Assembly (NCBI RefSeq): GCF_003171515.1
Contig: NC_089397.1
Span: 868,001 to 932,000, forward strand
DNA length: 64,000 bases
Direction of reading: 5' to 3'
DNA from: Pyrenophora tritici-repentis
Lineage: Eukaryota; Ascomycota; Dothideomycetes; Pleosporales; Pleosporaceae
The notes below the pieces were generated by a model, which was given only the letters and a program-made list of their open reading frames with translations, did no database searches and was not told the origin of the DNA. This document shows, piece by piece, positions 35,207 to 46,841 of this stretch (position 1 is the first letter of the stretch; the number at the start of each line of letters is the position of its first letter). Made by a program: the position numbers and the translations under genes.

Positions 35207-36691
35207 TTACAAGGCACCCAAAGCTTGCAATGCAATGCGTAGTTCCTTGACAGCCGTATCCGCATCCTCAAAGTTCAGTGCGGAAATAGCCCATTTGGCG
35301 TGCTTTTGAGCGGCCATGATGGAGTCCTCATCATTCCTGAAAGGTCCTTGGGAATGTTGTTGAGGTGGTGGTTGTGGGGGCTGGGCATATGGATTTTGAT
35401 GTGGCGCAGAATACTGTTGTTGGGCGGATTGCGGGAAACCAGTTGGCTGTGGTGCATACTGAGGCGGAGGCGGCTGTTGCGTCGGCGCGGCGAATTGGTA
35501 ATTCTGAGGAGGGGCTACCGGGCTGGAGACAAGATTCTGGGGTTTCTGTGGAACTTGAGGAGCTGGCGAAGCTGCCATGCCATGGCTAGACTGGGGAGGA
35601 GATCGATAGGGGTTTTGAGTAGGCGTTTGCTGGGGTGGTGGAGATGCAGTGTTTTGGTAGAAGCTTGCTGGGTCAGAGAAACCTGGGGCTTGTGATGCCT
35701 GAGGGCTTCCCGGCTGTGAAGATGTCATTGGATCGATGTCCATGGGTGCTGTTGGAAGGCCTGGCGCCGTTGTCTCTGCTGTAAAGGTAGGAGGATCAGT
35801 CTTGGGAAAGTACCCACCACCGATAGAAACAACAGAACCCTGCCGCGACGGGGCTGGCTGCGATATGGGCGAGACGTCGCTATGTGATGCTTGTGTGTAC
35901 CCTGTAGGCGCAGAGGGCAGGTTCGGCGAGGGCTGAGCAGACGTGTTCGGCGCAGTCTCGACGTAAGGCTGGTATGGATTCGTCTGTAGTTGGGGGGTAG
36001 CAGACTGGTTTATGCGCTGGACTTCTGGGTCGTCGGGATCTAGAGCAGGCGGCGATATGGGTTGTTGTTGGGTTTCTTGCACAGGGTTTGTCGCATTGGG
36101 GTCTTCATTGGCTTTGATGGCTTTGACGATGCGCAACGCGTGATACTTGGCAAACTTTGTCTTGGAGGTGATTTCGGGATCGTTGTTCTTCCATACCGAC
36201 ATAATCTCAAGGAATGTCGAAGCGGCGAGAAGCGTGTCGGCGGTTTGTCTATGCACGCGAATTAGATGCAGCGACGAGGCTTGAGAAAGGCGTCGTATGC
36301 GTACCCGTTGACTCTGTTTTCTCTCATCTCTCTCTCAGCCTTCCCAAGCGTCTGCAGAGCAAACTGTTCGCAGTAGGCGCATGCGACGGTATCATCGAGT
36401 AGAGCATCCTCGTTGGGGTTATCGGCCTTTGCCTGCTCAAGCTTCTCCATGAGATCGGTGGTATAGGCCTTGCAGTCGTCGTCGGCCGAGTGAAGACCTC
36501 CAGCAATGATTCTCTGAACCATGTAGAACCGTACTGTACATGGTCAATATGCATCCTCGACATGGGCTGGCGCGCATGCGGTACTCACTCCAGTAGGTCA
36601 TGATGGGCATATGTCGCTCGAGCTGGGCAGCCCGTTTTGCGCATTGCGTGAGCTGTAAGCCCTTTAGCTTTACGGGCACTTTGTCGGACAT
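35207..36691 (-). CDS. vta1: Vta1/LIP5, activator of the ESCRT ATPase Vps4
   Basis: Three exons on the minus strand: 36589-36691, 36305-36533 and 35207-36248. Introns are 55 and 56 bp and joins keep phase, giving 457 aa. The N-terminal ~150 residues are the paired-MIT domain (AKRAAQLERHMPIMTYW, then VQRIIAGGLHSADDD and YHALRIVKAIKANEDPN), which binds ESCRT-III. A long Pro/Gln/Ser/Tyr-rich linker (about residues 155-415) is disordered. The last ~40 residues (AQKHAKWAISALNFEDADTA, VKELRIALQALGAL) are the Vta1 C-terminal dimer domain, which contacts Vps4. Vta1 promotes Vps4 assembly and ESCRT-III recycling at late endosomes. Domain order and length match fungal Vta1. It shares a divergent promoter with the PDI gene. 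Confidence 0.96.
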
Positions 36692-37152
36692 GTTTGGTTG
36701 TGGTGTTGTCTATGTATGTGTGAGGCGGATACGCGACGATGGGGTTGGTCGTGCTGAGGGCTCCAGGCACCTGCTTGAACGAGGATGCGGTCATAGCACT
36801 TGACCCCCACTTGCAACGCGCCCACCCGAATACGATGTCATGTTGTACATATTTCTGGACGATTCATCTGATATCTCGAACAGCGTGCAGGTTCCCAATA
36901 CGCTCCATCAAACCAGTGCTCTGAGGGGATATATCACTTCCTGAGGTGATATGATGTTGCGATACCTGGTAGATCCCTGTCTCCCCGCATTGCAGCTATG
37001 GCCACGGACATGCAGGTTATTGCAAGCTGTTACAAGTGATTGAAAAGGCCAACCTGGCAACAACGCCATGTGAGAGTATAAGCACCGCAGCAGCAGCCAC
37101 TTTCTGCCTGCTTTCGAATTTACCTACGCGTCGAATATTACCACCCACCACC
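36692..37152. promoter_or_regulatory. Divergent promoter region, vta1 / PDI, with UPRE-like CAGCGTG
   Basis: 461 bp between divergent genes. CAGCGTG at 36881-36887 equals the core of the yeast unfolded-protein response element bound by Hac1. It lies 266 bp upstream of the PDI start, where such a site would be expected to matter. A single heptamer can occur by chance. Confidence 0.45.
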
Positions 37153-38698
37153 ATGGTTCGCTCTTCGACCCTCTTCGCCGCCGCGGCCGCGCTGGCCCTC
37201 AATGCACACGCCGAGAGCATGTATCCCAAGAACAGTGCCGTCATTCAGATCACTGGCATGGACTATGATCGCGTTATTGCAAAGTCAAACTACACCTCGA
37301 TTGTAGAGTAAGATATCTTCAGTCTCCACCGTGGTTCAATCTAACGAAGCCAGATTCTATGCGCCATGGTGTGGTCACTGCAAGAACCTTAAGCCCGCCT
37401 ACGAAGCCGCCGCCAAATCTCTCAACGGTATCGCCAAGGTTGCTGCAGTGAACTGCGATGAGGAGATGAACAAACCCTTCTGTGGGCAGATGGGTGTTCA
37501 GGGTTTCCCTACCCTCAAGCTCGTCCGACCTAGCAAGAAGCCAGGCAAGCCTACAGTTGAGGACTATCAGGGCCCACGTACCGCCAAGGGCATTGTGGAC
37601 GCTGTCAAGGACAAGGTGCCCAACATGGTCAAGAGAGTCAACGACAAGAACCTGGATGAGTGGCTGCAGGAGAACAAGGACACCGCCAAGGCTATCCTGT
37701 TCAGTGAAAAGGGCATCGTCAGCGCTACAATGAGAGCACTAGCGATTGATTTCGCTGGGCTCATCTCTGTCGCCCAAGTCAAGAAGTCGGAGAAGGCAGC
37801 AGTTGAAAAGTACGGCATCACCGAATTCCCAACCCTGATCCTTATTCCCGCCGGCTCAGACACACCCATCAAGCATGAGGGCAAGGCCGACAAGGAATCC
37901 ATGGTCAAGTTCCTTTCCCAAGTCGCTCCACCAAACCCCGACTGTCCGCCCCCGAAGGCAAAGAAATCCAAGCCGAAAAAGGATACCAAGAAGGAGTCCA
38001 AGTCCTCAAGCAAGTTCGCCAAGGCCTCTGCTTCCCACAAGTCAGCAGACAAGTCTTCAGCCGCCGCATCAGCCACTGATGAGACTGTCGAGGAGCCTGT
38101 CGTTCCTACCGAATCGCCTGACCCGAACGTCAAAGACGAGACCACGTCTGAGCCGATTGTCCTTCCCGAAGAGGAACTCAAGCCTACCATACCTCTTCTT
38201 TCCGAATCGGCCGAACTCCAGTCTACGTGCTTGAATGAGCAGAGCAAGACTTGCATCTTGGCCCTCTTGCCCAAGGACGAAGCCTCGGAAGCTGCCACCA
38301 CTGCTGTCGCATCTCTCGCCTCCATCCACAAGAAGTACGATGCTTCGGGCAGTCATCTATTCCCCTTCTTCAGTGTTCCATCGACAAATCCTCTTGCAGC
38401 AAGCCTGCTCACAGAACTGAGTCTTGGAAGTGCAGACCAGGTTCACCTGATTGCCACCAACGGCAAGCGAGCTTGGTACAAGAAGTACTCCGGCAGCGCC
38501 TTTGGCCTCGAGGATGTCGAGCAATGGGTCGATTCTATTCGCATGGGTGAGGGTAAGAAGGAGAAGCTACCTGATTTGCTTCTAGTCGCTGCCGAAAAGC
38601 CTGAGGTTAAGCAGGAGAAGGCTGCGGACCCCGAGCAGGTCAAGATCAATGTTGAGGAAGTCAAGGATGACGCTTCGCCCGAACACAGTGAGCTATAG
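37153..38698 (+). CDS. ER protein disulfide isomerase family protein (single CGHC thioredoxin domain)
   Basis: Two exons, 37153-37307 and 37354-38698 (46-bp intron), give 499 aa. The start is in CACCATGG context. Residues 1-20 form a signal peptide (MVRSSTLFAAAAALALNAHA). A thioredoxin domain follows with the redox site FYAPWCGHCKNL (Cys58 and Cys61) and the cis-Pro motif GFPTLKL. A second thioredoxin-like fold without CXXC (about 155-270) has EFPTLILIPAG. Next come a Lys/Ser-rich linker (about 275-320), an acidic stretch and a third divergent thioredoxin-like region containing two cysteines. It ends HSEL, which resembles the HDEL retrieval signal. The family oxidises and isomerises disulfides in the ER lumen. 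It is like the fungal Mpd1/P5-related group rather than classical two-CGHC PDI. The exact orthologue is uncertain. Confidence 0.92.
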
Positions 38699-39000
38699 AT
38701 AGAGCTCATGGAGCTTTCAGTAGCTTCCATAGACGATCTTGTAAACTGAATACATGACTTGTTGATGCTTGTACTATTTCGAGCTTGTTGATGTGTGTGA
38801 AGTTGATAGGAAGGTAGTATCGGACCTTTTTGGGTATAACGAGAGAGTTCAGAGGATTAGCGCTGTAATGAGAAACATTGTGATATTGTTCATGAGACTG
38901 GAATATATAGTCAATGAGGCAGGAAAACAACACGACGACTTTTTGATAGAAATGTGAAGAGTGGGGATTTGTGCATTACTTGGGAGTATGGGAAGATTAC
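38699..39000. other. Downstream region of the PDI gene
   Basis: AT-rich spacer, probably the 3' UTR. No gene is seen. Confidence 0.4.
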
Positions 39001-40620
39001 GGGAGCAGCAAATTCAGCAAGCTCAGAATCGAGGTATATAAACCCCTCCATCTCTCTTAAAACCTCAAAACAACCTTTCCATAAATTCATTTATCAAAAA
39101 GCACCGACCTCTCTGCATATGTTCTCCTTCTCTTCCGCACTTGATTTCAAAATGCATTAAGCGGCTCAATATGTGCTTGTCGACCACTTTGAAACCTTGC
39201 ATTGTGAGTCAGATTTCTAGCGTCGTATGTGTGTTCCTCTCTTTCTAAAACACTCACGCGCAAGGATCGTGTTTGTCGACCCCTTTGCCAACTTTCTAAA
39301 TACAATGCGACACACTATGTGTCTTCCTCTCTTTCTAAAGTACCGGCATGAAGATGCAATGTGCTTGTTTTCTCGGACTATTTTCACATTTCTAAAAATG
39401 CCAACCTTCTGTACATGTGAAAACTCACAGCCTGGTATGTCCGAATGAGGACTAGTGGAGGGTTTAGAGTATATAAAATGTAGTTACCGACTTGGTTCTT
39501 CCCTTCCTCACACCATTCCACTTCCTTTCTTGAAAACTCTGAAACAAGCCTGACTATTTTCTTCTCTTTCTATTGAAAATCGAGACGGCTACAGGATATG
39601 TTGCTCTGCTTTGCCTTTGAAACTACCTTGATTCCAAAACTCCTACTCGCTGGTTTGGCAAATTATAAAAGCCACGGCACTTCAAGTCAATGTTGGTTTT
39701 TGTTAGAAAGGTATTTGTACCAATCAACGCAGTGGCAAAGAGTGTTCACTTTTTGTCTCAACAGTTTTTTTTATTTCGAGGAAAGCAAAATTTCTAGAAA
39801 ACAAATTAGGAAACATGAATGGCTGGAGGCAGTGTGTCCTCTACCCTCCTTCCTACTTTCTCTAAAATACGTATCACTAAAATCAGGAGCTGAACAAGAA
39901 ATGTCCTTTTTCCGCGCGGAGTGCTGTTAAAAAGCTAGGGCTGTGGTCTTTATGGGTCAGCCTGACAACGGTGGCCTTTAAACCAAATCTACTACAACTC
40001 CGTCAATGTTCACAAAAATAAGAAGAGGGTGGTGATGTTTCTTCCCTTTCTGCGTTCCAGCCAGCGATATTAAAATAAGGACATCGGACATATAGAGAGG
40101 TCCTTTTCTGGCGGCTTTGCTACAGCTTTTCTCCTCCTTACCATCCCTCTATAAAATGAACGTTGTATAACCTTTCATGCGACTGTGTACTCGCTGGCGG
40201 TGTCAAAAATGCGCGCTTCTCTGAGTTCATGGGATCTGGGCTCTCATCTTGGAAAAAAACTTACAAATGAGTACGGATGTAGTCTTGTAGCCCAGTCGGT
40301 GTGGATATAAATGTCTTTCTTCTTCCTTTGTCGGGCTGTCTTCCTTCTTTACAAAATAATCATCATCCATTCCAGATGTTTCTTAAACTAGGCACATGTA
40401 CTGATGATGTGTGTGCTGTTGAAACCTGCTCAACCACTTCTCATGTCTCTGTGAGTGCTCCTCGGCATACAAAAAAAACCTGTAAAAAGACAATGGGTGT
40501 CACAAGATGCGTGCTGTTGGGGCTGTGTGATACACATTTACCGATATTATTGAAAGAGTATGGCAGTAATATACGACTCTTATTTTAACCAAAATATAAT
40601 GCGCTTTATCAAATGCGGTC
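39001..40620. repeat. Second degenerate tract of pyrimidine/TAAAA modules
   Basis: Carries the same kind of modules as the first 2 kb of the window. GTTCCTCTCTTTCTAAAAC occurs at about 39233-39251 and TCTTCCTCTCTTTCTAAAG at about 39322-39340, 90 bp apart. Related words are ACTTTCTAAATAC near 39291 and ACATTTCTAAAAATG near 39388. GTATATAAACCCCTCCATCTC starts near 39034, and GAGTATATAAAATG near 39467. Further modules run to about 40.6 kb. The copies are diverged and irregularly spaced. No gene is supported; ORFs here (for example 39598-39930) are low-complexity and lack domain content. Confidence 0.45.
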
Positions 40621-41672
40621 TGTGGCTAGAGCCGGGTGCGTGGTTTCTTTTAATGCGTCTCGGTCGAAGCTGCGTTCACTTAAGACGCATGTTATCATAC
40701 TTGTTACTAAAGTTCCCAAAGATCATGTGTATGGGAGCATTGGAGAGACAGCTTTGGAGTCCGCCACTTGAAGTACGTGACTTAGTGTTCTCCATATCTG
40801 CGATGGAAGCTTTTAAGGCTTGGTACGCTGAATGATATTGGTATGAGTGTATGAGAAGGCCAGGAATTGGAATACGTATAACGTCTTTTTTCCTCGTGAA
40901 CAGATAAAGTCCCCCCTTGCAATATGCTCGACATCATTTTGGTTGAAATCAGGCACTCAAGACAACTTCGATAGACGACAGGGTTAAAAAGACATGATCT
41001 ATGTACAAGTGTCTATATGCTCTTATAAGCGTTCAAGAAGTCGACTGTGCATGCCAAGTGATTGCTGCAATCATTCTAGACGTTATGATTTAGAAACCAG
41101 AGGGGGAATGAAAGGTATTTCAAAGAGAGGGACTAGTGAAACGAAAGACCTACACGTTATACCGATGAAGCTGTGCAACCGGCGCCAAAAAGCTCTCGAA
41201 TGTCATCTGATCTAAACCTTCTCTATTTCGCTCAAATGAGCGGTGACTATAGCGGTCACGCCTACCCCACATTCATCCAACGATAGGGGCTTGTGTGCAT
41301 TCGGCGTGCACCTCGCAAACACTCTGGTAAGTGGTGAGTCGAATGTTGCCCTCCACGCTCACTTTCTCCCCACATATAGTTTGCGCTTCCTTTCCTAATC
41401 AGGGGTGCGCAGCCAGGGTCCACACCATAACCTTCGACAATTTCATGTACGAGAGCAAACGCTCGATTTCACATTGGTCCATGCGCGTTGTTGTTGTTGC
41501 CATCGTCCGTTCGCTCCTTCACGTCCTTAAATCTTCCACTTCGCTCACCCACCACCGCGACCATCGGTGAGCACTCTATTTACAACGCGTTCAAGTGTAA
41601 CAAAGTGTAAGTTTCAAGACGGTCGTTACTTTGTTATACCCCTTGTGATACTCAACGGCGTGCGCAGCAACC
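40621..41672. other. Intergenic region upstream of the F-box gene
   Basis: About 1.05 kb with the promoter of the F-box gene. Only short unsupported ORFs. Confidence 0.4.
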
Positions 41673-43187
41673 ATGAAGCGTCTACAGCTTCAGTCGAAGC
41701 GCAGAGCTTCGATCTCGTCCGCGTCTAGTCCTGCGAAGCGCACACGATCCGTCTCGATCTCGGTCAAGGTCAGCCATGAACCCACGCCCCTGGAGCCCCT
41801 CAAGACACCAAAAGTCCCTGCTGCTCCAAAGAACACGCAAGCCTGCCTTGGCGGTGTACCTGAAGAGCTTCTCTTGAATATACTGCAAAAGTTGGATGGT
41901 AGCCCTGGTACCCTGGCGAAGCTGTGTCGGACAGATCGGCGTTGTAAGCGTGTCGCAGAAGAAGTGTTGTACAACAAGGTTGCTGCTTTTGATCACAAAA
42001 AAGCGCGGGCGATTGCTGCTGCTCCTCGACTGGCCCTGCATGTTCGTTCTTGCAATGCCAACTTCTTCGATGGCTTCTACCATTCGCCGCATCCAAAAGG
42101 CAGGTTCACTCAGGTCATCGCAAATGCGGTCAATATCCACAGCCTGCGTGTGTACGACTCCACCGATGGGCCCGGAGAACATATTCATCAGAAGATAGGC
42201 TGGCTGTCTCTGTTCCATTCCGCAACTTGTCAGTCTGGCAACAGTCGCGTGAACCAATTCGCCCATCTCAGCGATCTAAAGATCGAGGGTAACCATCTTT
42301 CGGTCGAGAACATAGCATCCGTGTTTCGCCTACCGTCTCTGAAGGTTTTAGAGCTCAAACGTATTCACCAGACAACGCCGTTTGCGAACTGGAGCATCCC
42401 CGACTCGAGTTGTTCGATCCAGTCTCTCAGGCTTATCGACACAATGATGGACGTTACGGCTGTTACACACGTCATCTCCGCCATGAAAGCTCTTCGGAAT
42501 TTCACGTACCTTCGCGATACTTGTATGTGGGAACCTTTTGGTAGCGAGCATTCCGCACTATCCATGTGGCCATCCCACTCGTGGCAAATCATAGGAGATG
42601 CGCTGAGGAAGCACCGGGATTCTCTTGAGACAGTGCAGGCTCGAGACTCATCTGATAAGGAAATTATCGACATTGTGTACCCTGAAGGCGACAAATTTGG
42701 TACTTTTGGCTCTTTCCAGGGCTTTTCCAAACTGAAACATTGCGGTGGGCCGATTGAAGCGTTCCTCGATGTTGCAGCCGGCGAAGACGACCTCTCGATG
42801 TACCTCCCGCCAACTTTGAGCACGTCGTGCATAACGATCTCGACGGACAACAGTGCCCTTTGGACATATTGTCTCTCTGCATTAGCTTCTTTGAGAGATG
42901 TTGTTCGCGATAGTACACGGAAAGAAGTCAAACTGATTTGGGACGGTGCTCTGCCAACCTCTACGCTTTCACTATCTAATCCGTTGGAAATACTGGAACA
43001 GACCGGGATAGAGCTGAGGCTGAATATAAATTCGACGAGGCTGACTGTGGAAGAATTGAAAGAGCTCGAGGCTGATGGCAAAGAGAAGAATTCCCAGGCA
43101 GGGTCCAACTACGACCAGGATGAAGACTCTGAGGCGAGCGACAGCGAATACACAGATGTTGAACTATCCGAGGAAGACAACGAATGA
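41673..43187 (+). CDS. F-box domain protein
   Basis: Intronless, 504 aa. The start is in AACCATGA context. Residues 1-35 are basic and Ser-rich (KRRASISSASSPAKRTR), a probable nuclear-localisation stretch. An F-box follows at about residues 58-100: GGVPEELLLNILQKL, then LAKLCRTDRRCKRVAEEVLY. The middle contains leucine-rich, LRR-like segments (LPSLKVLELKRIHQTTPFAN). The C-terminus is strongly acidic (NYDQDEDSEASDSEYTDVEL). F-box proteins link a target to the SCF ubiquitin ligase through Skp1; the substrate cannot be told from sequence. Such genes are numerous and fast-evolving in filamentous fungi. It is bordered on the left by the gene-poor module tract. Confidence 0.88.
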   Translation: MKRLQLQSKRRASISSASSPAKRTRSVSISVKVSHEPTPLEPLKTPKVPAAPKNTQACLGGVPEELLLNILQKLDGSPGTLAKLCRTDRRCKRVAEEVLYNKVAAFDHKKARAIAAAPRLALHVRSCNANFFDGFYHSPHPKGRFTQVIANAVNIHSLRVYDSTDGPGEHIHQKIGWLSLFHSATCQSGNSRVNQFAHLSDLKIEGNHLSVENIASVFRLPSLKVLELKRIHQTTPFANWSIPDSSCSIQSLRLIDTMMDVTAVTHVISAMKALRNFTYLRDTCMWEPFGSEHSALSMWPSHSWQIIGDALRKHRDSLETVQARDSSDKEIIDIVYPEGDKFGTFGSFQGFSKLKHCGGPIEAFLDVAAGEDDLSMYLPPTLSTSCITISTDNSALWTYCLSALASLRDVVRDSTRKEVKLIWDGALPTSTLSLSNPLEILEQTGIELRLNINSTRLTVEELKELEADGKEKNSQAGSNYDQDEDSEASDSEYTDVELSEEDNE

Positions 43188-44688
43188 GAGAGAATGTGAC
43201 GAACGAATTATGGTGATGCTCTGACCGCAGAAGCCGCCGATGCGCCCGGTGTAAGCCTCTTCGGGCATGAGGCCCTTGAGTCACCTTGAACGACGAAGCG
43301 GAGCGCATGTTTCCGCCAAATTTCGATACACGAGCTGTCGAATTTGCTCGCACGATACTATTGCGAAGCGTTTAGTTGAAAGTTCGTTGCTGTTACAAAG
43401 TCAGTATCGACGATGGTTTACGTATGGTTGATGAGAATGAGCTTGCAGCAGGTTCCCGTCATCAAAAGCACCGTATGTTTCTGTTATAGTGAAGGAGGCG
43501 GTTGCAGGCCTCTCATTTATTGTCGCCCAAGTGGTTGTATAATCGAGGAGGCGCGTACCAGAGGGTAAAGTTGAGATTTGTGTGTCAATCAAGATGCGCG
43601 GATCAGGCTTCATTTCGAGAAATCAGATATCGAATAAAAGTGTATTTCCAAATCATGCAAAATCATATGCTCTGACTGTACTAAGGTGAGGTTGATGGGT
43701 AAGGCCATCAATGTGTCAGGCTCAGATTTTCTATGGGAGACCTCGCAATCCCACTCACTGCGTCGGGTATCCTCGAGCCTCTAGTTACCTAGCCGATGAC
43801 GTAACCAGATCGCTTCAGCTGCTCAGAGCAGAGCGACGCTGCCTCATTATCGCCAAAGCTTGTATCCATATGTTCTATACCCGCCGCCCAAGAAACCCAT
43901 ATACGCATACACTTTCTCTCGCTGATGCATCCGCGGCGCTGTTAAGCGTGTCGCGCCGCGTCTCGTCCAGAGCGCTAGATTCGACGGTTTCCATCATTTA
44001 ATTTCAATTTTTGCGCACTTCTGATTTGCGCTGAGTAAAGTTCTTATTCCATAATCCAGATCATCTTACTTACAGAGCACCAGAACAACCGAATGCTGTG
44101 TTTGGCGAACGCCGAGGTAGGCCTACTCATACCAAGGTTTGATGCCGAGCAACACCACGACCACATCTCGTTCGCACATTCCAATTCGGTACATTCGAAT
44201 CCTGTTATCTCTTTCAGACCCTGGCTACGACGGATGGTCTCCAGTCGTACATAGTGCTCCGTACGCCGAGCCTCACAAGGAGGTCTTGGACTTCACCAGC
44301 AGGGCATAGCCGCCATGAAGTCATATTCGCCGTCTTCCCGAGGCAACAGCTAGATAATACAGTTGCCCCATGTCTTCTATCCCGTGGCATATAGTTTGTT
44401 ATGAGCTTCGGGGCTTGGCGACGCCTGACATGGCCTGGGAAAGGCCACCTTCCGTAAAGAGTTAGCATGTCGGTAGTCGTGACCTTCCCCAAAGAGCATG
44501 AATGCCAAACCGTGCCCAGAATATGCGGCAATACCAAGACATGAACATGGAGTCGGAATTTTGGAAGCCATGTAATGATCTCGGACGAGAGCCTGTGTCG
44601 CGTGGGCATGGCTAGTATATATACCTTAGGGATATAGTCGAAGAAATGTGCTCATTCAAGCTCAATTACACTCCATCCTTTCGCTAAG
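43188..44688. other. Gene-free region with the LVIVD gene promoter
   Basis: 1.5 kb without a gene I can support. ORFs of 96 codons (43711-44001, +) and 131 codons (44214-44609, -) have no domain, and the second overlaps the promoter of the next gene. TATATATA at 44616-44623 lies 66 bp upstream of the LVIVD gene start and is a likely TATA box. Confidence 0.45.
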
Positions 44689-46349
44689 ATGAAGTTCTCC
44701 CTTACTGCGTTAGCTCTGCCCATTGTGGCTCAGGCCGCTCACTTTTCTAAGTCAGAATATGTCTCTGGTGCAATTCATCAGAAGCTTATGAAGCTGAAGA
44801 CGGTATAACACCCATTCATTCGTTCGCATCCCTCAAATCGAATACTAACGCAACCCACAGAGTCAATGGGAGAATGACGCAGTTGAAGGCAAGCAAGACC
44901 CTCGTCAATGGAAGTCTTGGAAGAGCTCGAAGATGGGAGCTTGGGGAGGTGGAAAGGACAACCGCGTTGTCTGCGAGGATGGTCTAGCTATCGTTGAGCA
45001 AGGCAATGCCAATCAGACATTCCGTTGCAAGAACGTGAGTACAATTCGATCTCTGACTTGCTTATGCTGACGAGCTATAGATGGACCTTTATGACTTTGT
45101 CAGTCACGCCGACATGGGTGCCCCTGAAGGCCAAGGCAGCTCCTCATGGGGTTGGACCGCTCCAGATGGCCGCGAGTTCGGCATCGTAGGCCAGTTTTCC
45201 GGTGCTGCATTCGTTGAGGTCCTTTCCGATGGCCAAATCCAATACTTGGGTCGTCTACCAGCACAGAGCGTGGGTTCGAGATGGCGTGAGATTCGTGTCC
45301 TCAACGACTGGGTCATCATTGGCTCCGAAGCTGTTGACCACAACGTTCAGAGTGAGTTAAAACACTCGAAATGACAGTTTTACACAACTACTGACACTTC
45401 TGTAGTCTTCGATATGAAGAAGCTCTTGAACATTGACCCCCAGAGCCCCAAGACATTCGACCCGAAAACCGATCTTGTCGGTTTGTTTGACGACCTACCT
45501 ATTGGCCGCACCCATAACGTGGTCATTGACTGGGACAATGAATACATCCTCGCAGTTGGTGCACAGCCCCGCAACCAGACATGCAAGTCGGGTCTTCAAT
45601 ACATCGACCTTTCCGATCCCAGCAAACCCACATCACCGGGTTGCGCCAGCCAGGACGGATACGTCCACGATGCTCAATGTGTAAATTACAACGGCCCCGA
45701 CAGGAGATTTCGTGGACGCAACATCTGCATCGGTTACAACGAGGACACCGTCACCGTATACGACTCGACCACTAAAGACGGCAACCCTGCTTCTGAGATC
45801 ATCTCGACACTTTCTTACCCCGGTGCCACTTACTGCCACCAAGGATGGTGGACTGAGCGCAACTGGCACCAGTACGTCTTGCTCAACGATGAGCTTGACG
45901 AGCAAGAGGGTGTCGGCCCAGGTGCTTCCGGCCGCCCTGTCACCCACATTATCGACTTCACCGACCTCCGCAACCCCAAGTGGACTGGTACCTTTTACGC
46001 CACCGACAACAAGGGTATCGACCACAACCTCTACATTGTCGACGGCCTCGCCTACCAGAGCAACTACGGAAACGGAGTCTGGGTCCATGACGTCAGCTCC
46101 ATCAGCAAAGACCCCACTGGCGCAAGTGTTTCCGTAGAGGGCTTCTTCGACATCTATCCAGAGGATGATGCTGTCGGTGGAATTGTTAAGTTTGTGGGTA
46201 CTTGGTCGCACTTCTTGTTCCCCTCAGGGTTCGTCCTAGTAAACACTATCGAGCGCGGTGCTTTCACGGTCAAGCTTGCTAGCGGTCGTGGAGCTCAGCC
46301 TGGCCCGGGCTTTGGTGGAAAATCGGTTATACAGGGCAGGAAGCAATAG
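44689..46349 (+). CDS. Secreted LVIVD-repeat (choice-of-anchor-B type) protein
   Basis: Four exons: 44689-44802, 44861-45034, 45081-45351 and 45406-46349. Joins keep phase, giving 500 aa. Residues 1-17 form a signal peptide (MKFSLTALALPIVAQAA). The rest looks like a beta-propeller of LVIVD type, the choice-of-anchor-B family, often annotated in fungi as regulatory P domain-containing protein. Repeating strands include IQYLGRLPAQSVGSRWREIR, VIIGSEAVDHNVQIFDM, GLQYIDLSDPSKP, NICIGYNEDTVTVYD, PVTHIIDFTDLRNPKW and GNGVWVHDVSSI. Conserved His and Asp (DGYVHDAQC, GATYCHQGWW, GIDHNLYIVDG) suggest a metal site, which is inference. A TATATATA box lies 66 bp upstream. No enzymatic activity can be assigned; extracellular location is inferred from the signal peptide. 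Confidence 0.88.
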
Positions 46350-46841
46350 TTGGATCGCATTTCAATAGTTAATACTAAGTTCATTTTCCGTTCACTAGAT
46401 TCGCCTTTGGTGTGACGTAGCCAAGCCTGCAACGTGTGGACGAGTGAGATCGCCGCTGCCCCATATAAACTGCTATCCCTAATAGGTAAGGTCTAATGGG
46501 GGCCCGCTATCTCTGTCAGATCTTTGCTGCGACATCGTTCAAGCCGTGTATGCCTCCTGTGGCATCGAGTCTAGGGCACCACGAACAACAGCAATGTCGC
46601 AAGAAAGGATTTTTGGGTAGCATTCTAACTCCCCTTGCCTTTGTCAGGTTCAAGAAGGCTTCACCGATACTTCCACCGATATTTCAACGAAAAGCAAAAC
46701 TCGAAAACGCCAGGCTGAAAATGAGACCAATCGTATTCGCCACCCTGGATATCTTTCCCCTCCCAAAAATCCGTGCCAGACGAAATCTGAAAGCGACAGA
46801 GAAAATTAACCCTCCTGGAAATTACTGTACCAAATCCGTTC
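46350..46841. other. Intergenic region, convergent 3' ends
   Basis: 492-bp spacer between the LVIVD gene (+) and the GT34 gene (-). A 133-codon ORF (46496-46897) crosses into the GT34 gene and is unsupported. Confidence 0.45.

Noticed and set aside
44214..44609. 131-codon minus-strand ORF upstream of the LVIVD gene
   Set aside because: It has no recognisable content and ends next to the TATA box of the downstream gene, so it is probably chance.
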